Assembly (NCBI GenBank): GCA_000014925.1 | Contig: CP000474.1 | Location: forward strand, 806,001-870,000 | Direction: 5' to 3' | Source of the DNA: Paenarthrobacter aurescens TC1 | Lineage (GTDB): Bacteria; Actinomycetota; Actinomycetes; Actinomycetales; Micrococcaceae | DNA: 64,000 nt | In this document: positions 33,260-42,553 of the stretch, one piece after another | Numbering within the stretch: the first letter of the stretch is position 1 | Layout of the letters: each line of letters starts with the position of its first letter | Program-made: the position numbers and the translations under genes | Notes under the pieces: model-generated | The model's input: the letters and a program-made list of their open reading frames with translations, nothing else | Told to the model about the DNA's origin: nothing | The model's database searches: none

Positions 33260-33586
33260 CTATTGCGAGTTGCTTGGGTCCCCGTAGGCCAGCTGCGGCA
33301 TGCACATGCAGCGGATCTCGAACACCGGCAGGCCTGCCGCTTCTTCGCCGTGCCCTGTTGCGATCAGGTATTCGCCGTCGAACATGTACACCGGCAACTG
33401 CGGCGCCATGTACTCGTTGTAGCGGCTTGGGTACACCCACTGACCACGGATGTCGAAAGCGGGAAGCGCATAGGGATCCCGCCGGTTATGGGCGCTCGGA
33501 TACAGTGCGTCGTCGATCATGATGTAGCTGACCAAGCCATACGTGTGATGGTGGTTCATGTCGGTGGGAAAGAGGATTGCTTCCAC
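33260..33586 (-). CDS. Iron-box-controlled small protein, Tyr/His/Met-rich, unknown
   Basis: A 108-residue protein I do not recognise. It is unusually rich in Tyr, Met and His (MNHHHTYG, RYNEYM, RCMCMPQLAY) and has no signal peptide or membrane helix. The GTG at 33586 is chosen because AAGGGG lies 7 bases before it. A near-consensus iron box lies ~58-76 bp upstream, so it is probably repressed by iron. The Met/His/Cys clusters fit metal or heme binding, but that is inference. Confidence 0.72.
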   Translation of the reverse strand: MEAILFPTDMNHHHTYGLVSYIMIDDALYPSAHNRRDPYALPAFDIRGQWVYPSRYNEYMAPQLPVYMFDGEYLIATGHGEEAAGLPVFEIRCMCMPQLAYGDPSNSQ

Positions 33587-33643
33587 AGTTGGGCCCCTTC
33601 AAAGATTTCGACGACTGCACCCCGGGCGGCGCAGATAGCTAGG

Positions 33644-33662
33644 TAAGGTTAGCCTAAGCTAA
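33644..33662 (-). promoter_or_regulatory. DtxR/IdeR iron box
   Basis: The 19-mer TAAGGTTAGCCTAAGCTAA matches 17 of 19 positions of the actinobacterial iron-regulator consensus TTAGGTTAGSCTAACCTAA and is nearly palindromic. Its position upstream of the 33586 GTG and near the -35/-10 zone fits iron-dependent repression of the small protein. Confidence 0.75.
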
Positions 33663-33712
33663 CGACTCTCCGGTCGTCGAATGTTCCACTGTGTGACCTT
33701 GATCGCTCCTGG

Positions 33713-34630
33713 TCAGCCCTGCGGCAGGGGTAATTCGGCCGCTATTTCGCGCAGCATGCTCACAGCTAAGCGAATGTTGGGGCTGGCCGTCATGGTTTTC
33801 CGATACACCACGCCCACGGACCGTTGCTGCACAGGCCGGATCACCGGAATGGCAACCACGCCGGCGGGAAGCGGAGGCCTGCCGAGCCTCGGAACGAGTG
33901 CCACGGCCACGCCCTGTTCCACCATGGCGATGTGGGTGGAGAAATCGGGATCGTAAACGCGGATATCGGGGACCTTGCCCAGCCCGGCGAAGATCTGCAG
34001 CAATGCTTCGTTGCAGATGGCTCCTGCCGGGGTGCTGATCCAGGTTTCGTCCAGCAAATCTCCACGCTCGACGGCGGCGCGTCCGGAAAGTGCGTGGGTG
34101 CTGTTGACGAGGACATCGGCTTGGTCGATGCACAGGTCCTCATGCACCAGGTTCTCCGGGATCACCAGGGGCACGGAGTTCCAGTTGTGGACCACCGCGA
34201 GTTCTGCTTCGCCTGAGGCCACCCTGTGGACCGCCTCGCGGGGGTCCTCGGCCAGAACGGTGACCTCCAGGGCGGAGTGGGCAGCGGCCATGCGCCCCAG
34301 CATGGGTCCCACCAAGCCGCGGCAAGCCGTGGAAAACGCAACGAGCCGCAGGAGTCCCGAAGGTTTCGCTGGGTCGGCGAGCAGGGTGGCCTGCAGCTCT
34401 TCAAGCTCGCCCATGATCCTCCGGCCATAGCCGGCCAAGGCCAAACCCCGCTCGGTGAGGAGTACCCCGCGGCCATTGCGTTCCAGCACGGAGACGCCGG
34501 TTTGCTTCTCAAGTTTCTTGATTTGCTGCGAAATGGCCGAAGGGCTGAAACCCATCACGTCTGATGCTGCCACTACTGAGCCGTGCTGTTCCACGGCCAC
34601 CAAGGCCCTCAGTGATGAAATATCGATCAT
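33713..34630 (-). CDS. LysR-family transcriptional regulator
   Basis: A 305-residue LTTR. The N-terminal winged helix-turn-helix (ISSLRALVAVEQHGSVVAAS, FSPSAISQQIKKLEKQTG) is followed by a co-inducer domain with two Rossmann-like lobes. It is divergently transcribed from the EamA transporter, a classic LTTR arrangement. An imperfect CTTC-N8-GAAG box lies in the gap. The ligand is unknown; regulation of the exporter is inferred from position. Confidence 0.92.
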   Translation of the reverse strand: MIDISSLRALVAVEQHGSVVAASDVMGFSPSAISQQIKKLEKQTGVSVLERNGRGVLLTERGLALAGYGRRIMGELEELQATLLADPAKPSGLLRLVAFSTACRGLVGPMLGRMAAAHSALEVTVLAEDPREAVHRVASGEAELAVVHNWNSVPLVIPENLVHEDLCIDQADVLVNSTHALSGRAAVERGDLLDETWISTPAGAICNEALLQIFAGLGKVPDIRVYDPDFSTHIAMVEQGVAVALVPRLGRPPLPAGVVAIPVIRPVQQRSVGVVYRKTMTASPNIRLAVSMLREIAAELPLPQG

Positions 34631-34672
34631 GAAGCAAATCTACGCTGTCCCATGTCGAATTCAACGCTGGTG

Positions 34673-34688
34673 CTTCAACCAAAAGAAG
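34673..34688. promoter_or_regulatory. Candidate LysR box
   Basis: CTTCAACCAAAAGAAG is a dyad with a T-N12-A-like core placed between the divergent LysR and EamA starts. Confidence 0.35.
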
Positions 34689-34703
34689 GCCAGAGTGTTA
34701 CTT

Positions 34704-35618
34704 GTGAACCTTCGCCACTCTGCCCTAGCCGTCTTAGTCGCTGTCCTGTGGGGCATCAACTTCGTCGCGATCGACCTCGGCCTGCACACCAACGGCAGGG
34801 AGGTCCCGCCGCTGCTCTTCGTCGCCATGCGCTTCTTGCTGGTGGTCTTTCCCTTCATCCTGTTCATCCGCAAACCAGACGTCGGCTGGAAGGCGATTCT
34901 CGGCGTCGGGCTCTTCATGAGTGCCGGCCAATTCGGCCTCCTGTACCTGGGCATGGCCTTGGGGATGCCCGCAGGTTTGGCCTCCCTGGTCCTTCAGGCG
35001 CAAGTGTTGTTCACCATCTTGCTCGCGGCGAAGTTTCTCGGAGAGCGGCCGAGCCGCCGCCAACTGGCAGGCGTGGCACTGGGCATCGCGGGCTTGGCAG
35101 TGGTGGCATGGGGGCGCAGTGCCGTGGCGCCGGTGCTGCCGCTCATGATCGTTCTGGCCGCGGCGTTGTCCTGGGCGATCGGCAACGTGGTGGCCCGGCA
35201 CACGAAAGCGGCTTCCGGCTTGGGCCTGGTGGTGTGGTCCGGTGCCGTGGTGCCGGTCCCGTTGGCTGGCCTCTCACTGTTGGTGGATGGGCCGGGCGCC
35301 GTGTGGTCAACCATCATCGACCTGCAGCCGGCCACCATCCTGAGCGCAATCTACACGGCTGTGTTCGCGTCCCTGATCGGCTACGGCATCTGGAACCGTT
35401 TATTGTCGCTGTATCCGAGTTCCGACGTCGTGCCGTTCACGCTTCTTGTCCCTGTGGTGGGGATGACGGCCGCGTGGCTTGTCTTGAACGAGATTCCCAC
35501 GCTGACCGAGATCCTGGGCGGATTGATCCTGCTCCTGGGAGTTGCCACCGCCGTCCTCGGAGCCGGACGCAAAATCCGCCCGGAAACTCCCGTTGTGAGG
35601 CCCGCTCTGCGCCTCTAA
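34704..35618 (+). CDS. EamA/DMT-family transporter
   Basis: A 304-residue protein with about ten membrane helices in two EamA repeats (WGINFVAIDLGLHTNG in the first, ALSWAIGNVVARH in the second). Members export amino acids, metabolites or drugs. The GTG at 34704 begins directly at the first helix; the open frame extends to 34455 but reads into the LysR gene. The last residues (VVRPALRL) are encoded by the palindromic repeat at 35591, so a repeat insertion apparently rewrote the C-terminus. Confidence 0.87.
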   Translation: MNLRHSALAVLVAVLWGINFVAIDLGLHTNGREVPPLLFVAMRFLLVVFPFILFIRKPDVGWKAILGVGLFMSAGQFGLLYLGMALGMPAGLASLVLQAQVLFTILLAAKFLGERPSRRQLAGVALGIAGLAVVAWGRSAVAPVLPLMIVLAAALSWAIGNVVARHTKAASGLGLVVWSGAVVPVPLAGLSLLVDGPGAVWSTIIDLQPATILSAIYTAVFASLIGYGIWNRLLSLYPSSDVVPFTLLVPVVGMTAAWLVLNEIPTLTEILGGLILLLGVATAVLGAGRKIRPETPVVRPALRL

Positions 35619-35653
35619 ATCCCCCGAAGGCATGCAGAGCAGGCCACGCAACG
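35591..35653. repeat. Palindromic repeat, copy 1 (overlaps transporter 3' end)
   Basis: Arms CGTTGTGAGGCCCGCTCTGC and GCAGAGCAGGCCACGCAACG form a long near-perfect stem around a ~23-nt loop. The left arm encodes the C-terminal residues of the EamA protein and contributes its TAA stop. Confidence 0.9.
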
Positions 35654-35660
35654 CACTGAA

Positions 35661-37139
35661 TTAGCGCAGGTTGAAGATGGTCCGGTGCCAGTCCTTCTCG
35701 GTAACACCCTCCAGTTCGAACATCACATGCTTGACCTGGGTGTACTCCTCAAAGGAATAAGCGGACATGTCCTTGCCGAAGCCGGATTGCTTGAAGCCGC
35801 CATGGGGCATCTCGGAGATGATCGGGATGTGGTCGTTGACCCACACGCAGCCGGCCTTGATCTCGCGGGTGGCGCGCAATGCCCGCTGGAGGTTGTTGGT
35901 CCAGGCAGAAGCGGCCAGCCCGTAGACGGTGTCGTTGGCCAACGCGATGGCTTCATCATCCGTTTCGAACGGGAGGACTACCAGGACGGGGCCGAACACC
36001 TCGTCCTTGACGATCTCCGAGTCCGGCGCCGCATCAACTACCAGTGTGGGCCGGTAGAAGGCGCCATTTTCCAGGCCCCCACCCGTGGGTGAGTAACCAC
36101 CGGCCATCACCTTGCTGTAACTGCGGGCCCGGTCCACCATTCCGGCCACGTGGTCCCGCTGCTTGAAGGAAACCAAGGGGCCAAGGTCGGCGTCGGTATC
36201 CACGGGAGTGCCCAGGACGATCCCATCAAAGCGGGCGGCGACCTTGGCCACGAATTCCTCGTACACGCTGCGGTGCACGATTGCCCGGGTGGCTGCGGTG
36301 CAATCCTGGCCGGTGTTGATCAGCGAGCCGGCCACAGCGCCGTGCACAGCGGCGTCAAGGTTGGCGTCATCAAACACCACGAAAGGCGCCTTGCCGCCCA
36401 GTTCAAGGTGCACGCGCTTGGCATTGACGGCGGCGGCCTCCAGGACCGTGCGGCCAACCGTGGTGGAACCCGTGAAGGAGACCATGTCCACGTCCGGGTG
36501 ACGCATGAGGGCTGCCCCGACTGTGGCGCCGTCGCCCACCACCACGTTCACCACGCCGTCGGGCAGTCCCGCGTCGGTGAGCGCCCGCGCGAACATCAGG
36601 GACGTCAGCGGCGTGATCTCGGCGGGCTTGAGAACTATGGTGTTGCCGGCGGCGATGGCCGCAAGAATCTTCCATGCGGCCATTTGCAGGGGGTAGTTCC
36701 ACGGTGCGATGGACCCCACCACTCCGATGGATTCTCGGCGGATGGATGACGTGTGCTGGGGGGAATACTCTGCGGTGGCCTTGCCTTCGAGGTGCCGGGC
36801 GGCTCCTGCGAAGAAGTCGATGTTGTCGATGGTGCCGGGGACGTCGAACTCCCGGGTCAGCCGCAGTGGCTTACCCGTCTGCGAACTCTCAACGCTGGCG
36901 AACTCCTCCGCACGATCTTCGAGGATACGGGCGAATTTCTGCAGAATGCCTGCGCGTTCGCCGGGCGCGGTGCGGGACCATGCCGGGAAAGCGCCGCGGG
37001 CCGCTGTCACTGCCGACTCAAGGTCCGCCAGCGAAGCGAGTTCAACCGTTTCCACCACCTCTGAGGTGGCCGGATTGATGATGTCGAGGCTGCTGCCGGA
37101 GGTTCCGGACAGCAGTTTTCCGTTGATGAACTGGTGCAT
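35661..37139 (-). CDS. Aldehyde dehydrogenase (gamma-aminobutyraldehyde type)
   Basis: A 492-residue NAD-dependent ALDH. Motifs: WNYPLQMAAWKI, GSTTVGRTVL (NAD), HLELGGKAPFVV with the general-base Glu and TGQDCTAATRAIV with the catalytic Cys. Overall closest to PatD/PuuC-type enzymes that oxidise 4-aminobutyraldehyde. The ATG at 37139 follows GGAAAG and starts at the domain. Together with the FAD amine oxidase at 45075 it would convert amine to aldehyde to acid. The substrate is inferred from family and neighbours. Confidence 0.9.
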   Translation of the reverse strand: MHQFINGKLLSGTSGSSLDIINPATSEVVETVELASLADLESAVTAARGAFPAWSRTAPGERAGILQKFARILEDRAEEFASVESSQTGKPLRLTREFDVPGTIDNIDFFAGAARHLEGKATAEYSPQHTSSIRRESIGVVGSIAPWNYPLQMAAWKILAAIAAGNTIVLKPAEITPLTSLMFARALTDAGLPDGVVNVVVGDGATVGAALMRHPDVDMVSFTGSTTVGRTVLEAAAVNAKRVHLELGGKAPFVVFDDANLDAAVHGAVAGSLINTGQDCTAATRAIVHRSVYEEFVAKVAARFDGIVLGTPVDTDADLGPLVSFKQRDHVAGMVDRARSYSKVMAGGYSPTGGGLENGAFYRPTLVVDAAPDSEIVKDEVFGPVLVVLPFETDDEAIALANDTVYGLAASAWTNNLQRALRATREIKAGCVWVNDHIPIISEMPHGGFKQSGFGKDMSAYSFEEYTQVKHVMFELEGVTEKDWHRTIFNLR

Positions 37140-37252
37140 GGGGGTACCGTGCTTTCCCTGCCGGGCGTCGCTGTCCGGGCAGTGCTGAGCGGACGACGCC
37201 GGATGGTGGCGTCGTGCGGGGAGGGTGGTTGCGTTGCTGGCCAAGCAGGCGG

Positions 37253-37948
37253 TCAGGCCTGCGTGCTTTCGCGTTCGGCGCTGTCCAGGATGGCTGCAAG
37301 GCCGGCTTGGAACGCTTTGAGAGAATCGAGGTTTTGCAGTGCAGCGTGGTGTTTTTCAAGGAGCGGGTGCCCGGTGATGCGCGTGAAAACTCCGGGGTTG
37401 AGCCAAGGATCGTGGCCCTCGGAATCAGGGAGCCGTTGGATTTCAACCGCAATCCCTGCGCCGAGTGCCAAGGTGTAGCTTTCCAGGGCTGCGTAGTAGT
37501 GCACCACGCGGTCCTCTTCCAGCCCGGCGTCGGTGAGGCATTGCAGGACGAACTCGATCGCTTTCAACTCACCGGGACCGTAGGTGTCCGTGGCGAACGA
37601 CTCGCTGCCCAAGGAGGGGTGTTGCATGAAGGACCTGAGGAGTTCGTCGAGGTAGGCCTCCAGCCGGGCACGCCATCCCTGGTTGCGCGCCGTGGCCTGT
37701 GTTCGTTCCACGGACAGCATGAACAGCTGGTCCAGTGCTGCCCTGACGATCGCGTCCCGGTTCCGGAAATGCCGGTAGACGGCGGTGGCGTCCACGTCGA
37801 GTTCCTGTCCCAACCGGCGGACCGTCAGCCGTTCGCCGAGTTCCTGGCTGGAAATCCGCAGGACGGCGTCAATGATGGTGGCTGGGTCCAGGCGCGTGCG
37901 GCGGTCCGTCGACTGTGCTTGCTGCACCATCAGTTGTCCGCCTTCCAT
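37253..37948 (-). CDS. TetR-family regulator of the catabolic cassette
   Basis: A 231-residue TetR repressor. The N-terminal domain (~20-65) contains LTVRRLGQELDVDATAVYRHFRNRDAIV. The C-terminal helices bind an effector. It is divergent from the amidohydrolase operon and followed by the ALDH gene 113 bp downstream. A perfect GTCAAC-ACT-GTTGAC operator overlapping the amidohydrolase -35 box is its likely target. Confidence 0.9.
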   Translation of the reverse strand: MEGGQLMVQQAQSTDRRTRLDPATIIDAVLRISSQELGERLTVRRLGQELDVDATAVYRHFRNRDAIVRAALDQLFMLSVERTQATARNQGWRARLEAYLDELLRSFMQHPSLGSESFATDTYGPGELKAIEFVLQCLTDAGLEEDRVVHYYAALESYTLALGAGIAVEIQRLPDSEGHDPWLNPGVFTRITGHPLLEKHHAALQNLDSLKAFQAGLAAILDSAERESTQA

Positions 37949-38046
37949 GCGATCCCGTTCCCTGTGAATCCCGGGTTGATTATCAAACTACATGATTCAT
38001 GGCGTCCTCCTTTCAATGATCAGTCAAAGACTTTGTCAGCAGTGAT

Positions 38047-38061
38047 GTCAACACTGTTGAC
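38047..38061. promoter_or_regulatory. TetR operator
   Basis: The perfect inverted repeat GTCAAC-ACT-GTTGAC lies over the -35 box of the amidohydrolase promoter and between the divergent genes. Such placement would block RNA polymerase. Confidence 0.65.
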
Positions 38062-38086
38062 TTTAGTGTGACTTGGCTCATAGTGT
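38057..38086 (+). promoter_or_regulatory. Amidohydrolase operon promoter
   Basis: TTGACT (38057-38062) and TAGTGT (38081-38086) are 18 bp apart. The operator overlaps the -35 box and the GTG start is ~40 bp downstream of the -10. Confidence 0.6.
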
Positions 38087-38125
38087 GTCTCGCAGAGTTG
38101 ATTTTCCCCACGAAAGGACTCGAAC

Positions 38126-39817
38126 GTGCACGCAGAGATTTTGTTAGAGAACGGATGGGTGTACACCGGCAACGACGCCGGACCCGTCCAAGCAAATCTG
38201 GCCATAGCCGAAGGCCGGATCATCGCCATCGGAAAACCCTACGACGTCAACGGAACCGTCACGGCCGATACCCGCAGGGTGGACCTGCAGGGGCAGCTGG
38301 TGGTGCCCGGATTCCAGGACGCCCATATCCACCCCATCTTCGCCGGGATCGAGCTGCTCCAATGCGACCTGACGGAGGCCACCAGCGCTGAAGAGGCCGT
38401 GGCCAGTGTGGCCCGCTACGCAGCAGACAACCCCGACGAACCTTGGATCCTGGGCGCTGGATGGTCCATGGATTTCTTCCCGGGCGGCACTCCCACCCGG
38501 AGACTGCTGGACGCCGTAGTGCCGGACAGGCCCGTCTACCTCGTCAACAGGGACCACCACGGGGCATGGGCCAACACCGCCGCCTTTGAGGCGGCGGGCA
38601 TCAGCGCAGAAACACCCGATCCCGAGGGCGGACGGCTGGAACGCGAAGAAGACGGGACACCGGCCGGGACCCTCCATGAGGGAGCCATGGATTTGTTCAA
38701 CGCGGTCAAGCCGGCGGTGCCGTATGACCTGGCGTACCAAGGCTTGCTCGCCTCCCAGCAATTGCTGTTGTCGCAGGGCATCACCGCCTGGCAGGACGCC
38801 TGGGTTCCCATTCCGGAGGGCGACCATGCCGACCACTTGGACGTTTACATGGACGCAGCGAAGGCCGGAGACCTGAAAGTCCGGGTCACCGCATGCCAAT
38901 GGTGGGACAGGACCGCTGGAATGTCCCAGCTGGACTTGATTACCAAGAGGCGCCAACGTGTAGCCGAAAACTTCGACCACCACCGGCTCAACGCCAACGC
39001 GGTCAAAGTAATGGTGGACGGGGTGGCAGAAAATTACACAGCCGCCATGCACCACGTTTACCTGGACCACCACGGCCACCACACGGACAACCGCGGCATC
39101 GAATTTTTTGAACCTGATGAACTGAAGGAATACGTCACCGCGATTGACGCATCAGGCATGCAGGTCCACTTCCACGCACTTGGAGACCGTGCGGTGACCG
39201 ACGCTTTGGATGCGCTGGAGGCAGCACGGGATAGCAACGGGGCCAACGACAACCGGCACCACTTGGCGCACCTTCAGGTGGTCCGCAGCGAGGATGTTGC
39301 CCGTTTCGCCGAGTTGAAAGCCGCAGCCAATGTGCAGGCTCTCTGGGCCTGCCACGAAGAACAGATGGACACCCTGACCCTCCCGTTCCTTGAACCGGGC
39401 GCCGAGGACAGGCACTACCCCTTTGGCGAACTTGCCTCCGCCGGCGCCCGCTTGGTGGCGGGAAGCGACTGGCCCGTCTCCACTGCGGACCCTCTCGCAG
39501 CCATCCACGTCGCAGTAAACCGGACAGCGCCCGGGGAGGACCAGCCCCCGCTCGGACCGGAATCACAGAAACTCAACCTTAAACAGATCCTGGATGCCTA
39601 CACGCAGGGATCGGCGTGGATCAACCACCTGGAGGCGGAGACGGGAACGCTGGAACCGGGAAAACTTGCCGACCTCGCCGTTCTGGACAGCAACGTTTTC
39701 CGCCTCCCGGCCGAGGAACTGTACCGGGCGGTGGTGACGCAAACGTGGATTGGGGGCGAATGCGTCTATGACCGCGCAACCGCCCGCCACACCGTGCCCG
39801 CCTCGGTGATGCCATGA
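38126..39817 (+). CDS. YtcJ-like metal-dependent amidohydrolase
   Basis: A 563-residue Amidohydro_3 protein. The metal site begins FQDAHIHP, with MVDGVAENYT and VHFHALGDRAV further on and GSDWPVST as the catalytic Asp region; residue order matches YtcJ/exoenzyme regulatory amidohydrolases. These cleave amides such as formamides or N-acyl groups. Start GTG at 38126 behind AAAGGA. Its stop overlaps the ABC substrate-binding gene (ATGA). It is likely first in the uptake and degradation operon. Confidence 0.88.
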   Translation: MHAEILLENGWVYTGNDAGPVQANLAIAEGRIIAIGKPYDVNGTVTADTRRVDLQGQLVVPGFQDAHIHPIFAGIELLQCDLTEATSAEEAVASVARYAADNPDEPWILGAGWSMDFFPGGTPTRRLLDAVVPDRPVYLVNRDHHGAWANTAAFEAAGISAETPDPEGGRLEREEDGTPAGTLHEGAMDLFNAVKPAVPYDLAYQGLLASQQLLLSQGITAWQDAWVPIPEGDHADHLDVYMDAAKAGDLKVRVTACQWWDRTAGMSQLDLITKRRQRVAENFDHHRLNANAVKVMVDGVAENYTAAMHHVYLDHHGHHTDNRGIEFFEPDELKEYVTAIDASGMQVHFHALGDRAVTDALDALEAARDSNGANDNRHHLAHLQVVRSEDVARFAELKAAANVQALWACHEEQMDTLTLPFLEPGAEDRHYPFGELASAGARLVAGSDWPVSTADPLAAIHVAVNRTAPGEDQPPLGPESQKLNLKQILDAYTQGSAWINHLEAETGTLEPGKLADLAVLDSNVFRLPAEELYRAVVTQTWIGGECVYDRATARHTVPASVMP

Positions 39818-41523
39818 AGCCGCCAACAGCCCCACCGCCTGCGCCTCCCACTGCGTACGGTGCCGTGCGTCTCAAACAGCGGACGACGCCGTCGCGTATC
39901 ACAGCGGTTGGCGTCGCCGCCGTCGTGGCCGGCCTGGTCCTGGGCGGCTGCGGCGTCCGGCCCGCCGGCGTGACGGACGCCGCGGGCGGAGCCAAGTTCA
40001 CCCTGTCCGACTCCACTCCAGCCCCCACCAGGGAAATCGACAACTTCAACTGGGCCATGTACGCGGAACCGTTCTCCTTGGACTACGCGTACGCCTTCGA
40101 CTACCCGGACAACACTGTCCTGTCCAACGTGTGCGAGTCCTTGTTCCGCTGGAACTCTGACCTTTCCACATCGCCGGGCCTGGCCACGGGAGTGGAGAAC
40201 CCGGATCCGCTGACGTGGATTTACACCATCCGGCAGGGTGTGAAGTTTCACGACGGCAGCGAGATGACAGCGGACGATGTTGTGGCCTCCCTGAGCCGGC
40301 ACGTGGACCCCGAAGTAGGTTCCTTCTGGGCATCGGCCTACCAGAACGTGGAATCCATCGAGAAGACGGGTGACTTCGAGGTCACGGTCACCACCACCCG
40401 GCCGGACTATGTGTTCAACAGCTCCGTGGTGGGGGCCACGGGTGTGGTTGAGTCTGCCAAAACACTGGAAGCTGCGGGCAAGGACTACGGCAATTCAAGC
40501 ACCGGCGTGAATTGCACCGGACCCTTCCAATTCGAACAATGGGAAGCCGGGGAAAGCATCACCCTCAAGCGCTTCGACGACTACTGGGATCCCGAACTCA
40601 AAGCGAAGTCCCAGCGGGTCACCTTCAAAATGCTGCCCGATGCCACCTCCCGGATCAACGCGTTCCAGACCGGCGAAATAGACGGTGGCTTCGCGATCCC
40701 GTCCAATGCCATGGACATCCTGAAAGCCAACAAAGACGCCGGATCGCTCTACTTCGGCGAGGACACCTCGGTGCAAAGCATGGTTTTCACCAACCTTGGC
40801 GGCACGTTCCAGGACGTCCGGGTTCGCAAGGCGCTGATGATGGCCATCAATCGTGAAGCCTTGATCAAGGCGGCCGAACAGGGCTATGCGAAGAAGACAG
40901 ATGCGTTGACCACAAAGAGTGTGTGGAAGGACGTGCCAGCCGCGACATCGGACGAGGCTTTTGACGGCCTGCTGTCCACACCCTACGACGTTGAAGAAGC
41001 CAAGAAGCTCGTCAAGGAAGCAGGGGCGGAGGGCAGCAAGTTCGTCTTCGCCACTGCCTCCCTCAATGCAGCCTTCGACATCACCGCAAGGGCCATCGCG
41101 TCCGCGGCCAAGGAGATCGGCCTGGACCCGGAAATCCAGACCATGTCCAACGACAAATACACCACGCTTTTCTCCGATCCCGAGGCCCGCAAGAACGTGG
41201 ACCTCCTGGTGACGTCCTGGTACCTCTCCAGCACCGAGCCCTTGGAAATGTACAGCGTGCTGCGCACCGGGGATTTCAGCAACTACGGCGGCTGGAGCAA
41301 CCCGGAATTCGATGACCTGGTCAATACCGCGTACACCATGCAGGACCCCGAGGCCCGGGGCAAACTCACGGGCCAAGCCGCCAAGCTGGCCGCGGATGAC
41401 GTGGTGTGGGGTCCTCTCTATGAGACCGTCACGTCCATGTGGCTGGGCAAGCGCATCACCGGGGCGGACCCGTCCATCAACTACATGTACTTCCCGTGGG
41501 CAGCCCGGATAGGAGGTCTCTGA
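39814..41523 (+). CDS. Peptide-class ABC transporter substrate-binding lipoprotein
   Basis: A 569-residue SBP_bac_5 protein. An unusually long, Pro-rich N-region (~28 residues) precedes a hydrophobic stretch and the lipobox VLGGC (Cys ~45). The mature protein has the DppA/OppA pattern (LSNVCESLFRWNSDL, WIYTIRQGVKFHDGSEMTADDV). It overlaps the amidohydrolase by 4 bp and is followed 2 bp later by the first permease. It probably binds the amide or amine substrate. Confidence 0.92.
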   Translation: MKPPTAPPPAPPTAYGAVRLKQRTTPSRITAVGVAAVVAGLVLGGCGVRPAGVTDAAGGAKFTLSDSTPAPTREIDNFNWAMYAEPFSLDYAYAFDYPDNTVLSNVCESLFRWNSDLSTSPGLATGVENPDPLTWIYTIRQGVKFHDGSEMTADDVVASLSRHVDPEVGSFWASAYQNVESIEKTGDFEVTVTTTRPDYVFNSSVVGATGVVESAKTLEAAGKDYGNSSTGVNCTGPFQFEQWEAGESITLKRFDDYWDPELKAKSQRVTFKMLPDATSRINAFQTGEIDGGFAIPSNAMDILKANKDAGSLYFGEDTSVQSMVFTNLGGTFQDVRVRKALMMAINREALIKAAEQGYAKKTDALTTKSVWKDVPAATSDEAFDGLLSTPYDVEEAKKLVKEAGAEGSKFVFATASLNAAFDITARAIASAAKEIGLDPEIQTMSNDKYTTLFSDPEARKNVDLLVTSWYLSSTEPLEMYSVLRTGDFSNYGGWSNPEFDDLVNTAYTMQDPEARGKLTGQAAKLAADDVVWGPLYETVTSMWLGKRITGADPSINYMYFPWAARIGGL

Positions 41524-41524
41524 C

Positions 41525-42553
41525 ATGGCCGTTATGGATCAAGCGCAGGCACCCGCACCCCCACAGGGGCCGGCAGGCAAGCGGGCCAAAGGCAGGGCAG
41601 TCCGCCCTGCGGTCTTTATCGCCAAGAAAGTTCTGGCACTGGTGGCCACACTCTTTGTCGCCTCACTGGCCGTGTTCTTCTCACGCTTCCTGGTTCCCGG
41701 CGATCCCGCACGCTTCCTGCTGAGGGGCCGCAGCCCCAAACCCGAGGCTCTGGAAGAAATCACCCGGCAGTTCGGCCTGGATAAACCAGCCTGGGAACAA
41801 TACCTCAACTGGCTCGGCGGCATTCTCCAAGGAGATTGGGGCCGATCACTGACCTACCGCCAGGACGTCTCAGACGTCTTGCTCGGACGGTTGCCCACCA
41901 CCCTCCAGCTCGTGGCGCTCGCCGCGGTTTTCATCACTGTGTTGGGATTGTTCGCCGGCATTGTGGCCAGCCTGAACAAGGGCTTCGGGGATCGCTTCAT
42001 CCTCATCACCCTCACCGCAGCGGGCGCAGTGCCGCCGTTCGTCGCAGCCATTGCCCTGGTAGCGCTCTTCTCCGTGGGCTTGGGCTGGTTCCCTTCCTTT
42101 GGAAGCGGCGACGGCGGATGGGACCGGATCTGGCATCTCACCCTCCCGGCGCTCGCCTTGGGCATCACCTACATCGCCATGGTGGCCAGGGTGACCCGCT
42201 CATCCATGAACGAGCAACTGCTCCGCGAACACGTGGAAGTGGCGACGAGTCGCGGACTCACCCGCGGATCCGTGGTGGCACGCCACGTCCTCCGCAACGC
42301 CCTGGGGCCCATCCTTACCGTGAGCGGTGTTCTCGTGGCCGGACTCTTGGTTTCCAGTGCCATCATCGAGCGGACGTTCGGGCTCTCCGGCATAGGACAA
42401 CTCCTGGTGCAGTCCATCGACCGGCTCGATTTCGGCGTCGTCCAAGCCATCGTCATGGTGGTGGTGGCGGCCTTCGTTCTGGTCAACACCGTGGTGGACC
42501 TCGTCCAACCCCTCATTGATCCGCGGATCGCGGCCGGAACGGAGTCCCGATGA
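41525..42553 (+). CDS. ABC transporter permease 1 (DppB-like)
   Basis: A 342-residue inner-membrane permease with six helices and the BPD_transp_1 EAA-type loop ATSRGLTRGSVVARHVLRNAL. Preceded by a ~35-residue basic/Pro-rich N-terminus. It overlaps the second permease by 4 bp (ATGA). It forms the transport channel with the partner below. Confidence 0.93.
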   Translation: MAVMDQAQAPAPPQGPAGKRAKGRAVRPAVFIAKKVLALVATLFVASLAVFFSRFLVPGDPARFLLRGRSPKPEALEEITRQFGLDKPAWEQYLNWLGGILQGDWGRSLTYRQDVSDVLLGRLPTTLQLVALAAVFITVLGLFAGIVASLNKGFGDRFILITLTAAGAVPPFVAAIALVALFSVGLGWFPSFGSGDGGWDRIWHLTLPALALGITYIAMVARVTRSSMNEQLLREHVEVATSRGLTRGSVVARHVLRNALGPILTVSGVLVAGLLVSSAIIERTFGLSGIGQLLVQSIDRLDFGVVQAIVMVVVAAFVLVNTVVDLVQPLIDPRIAAGTESR

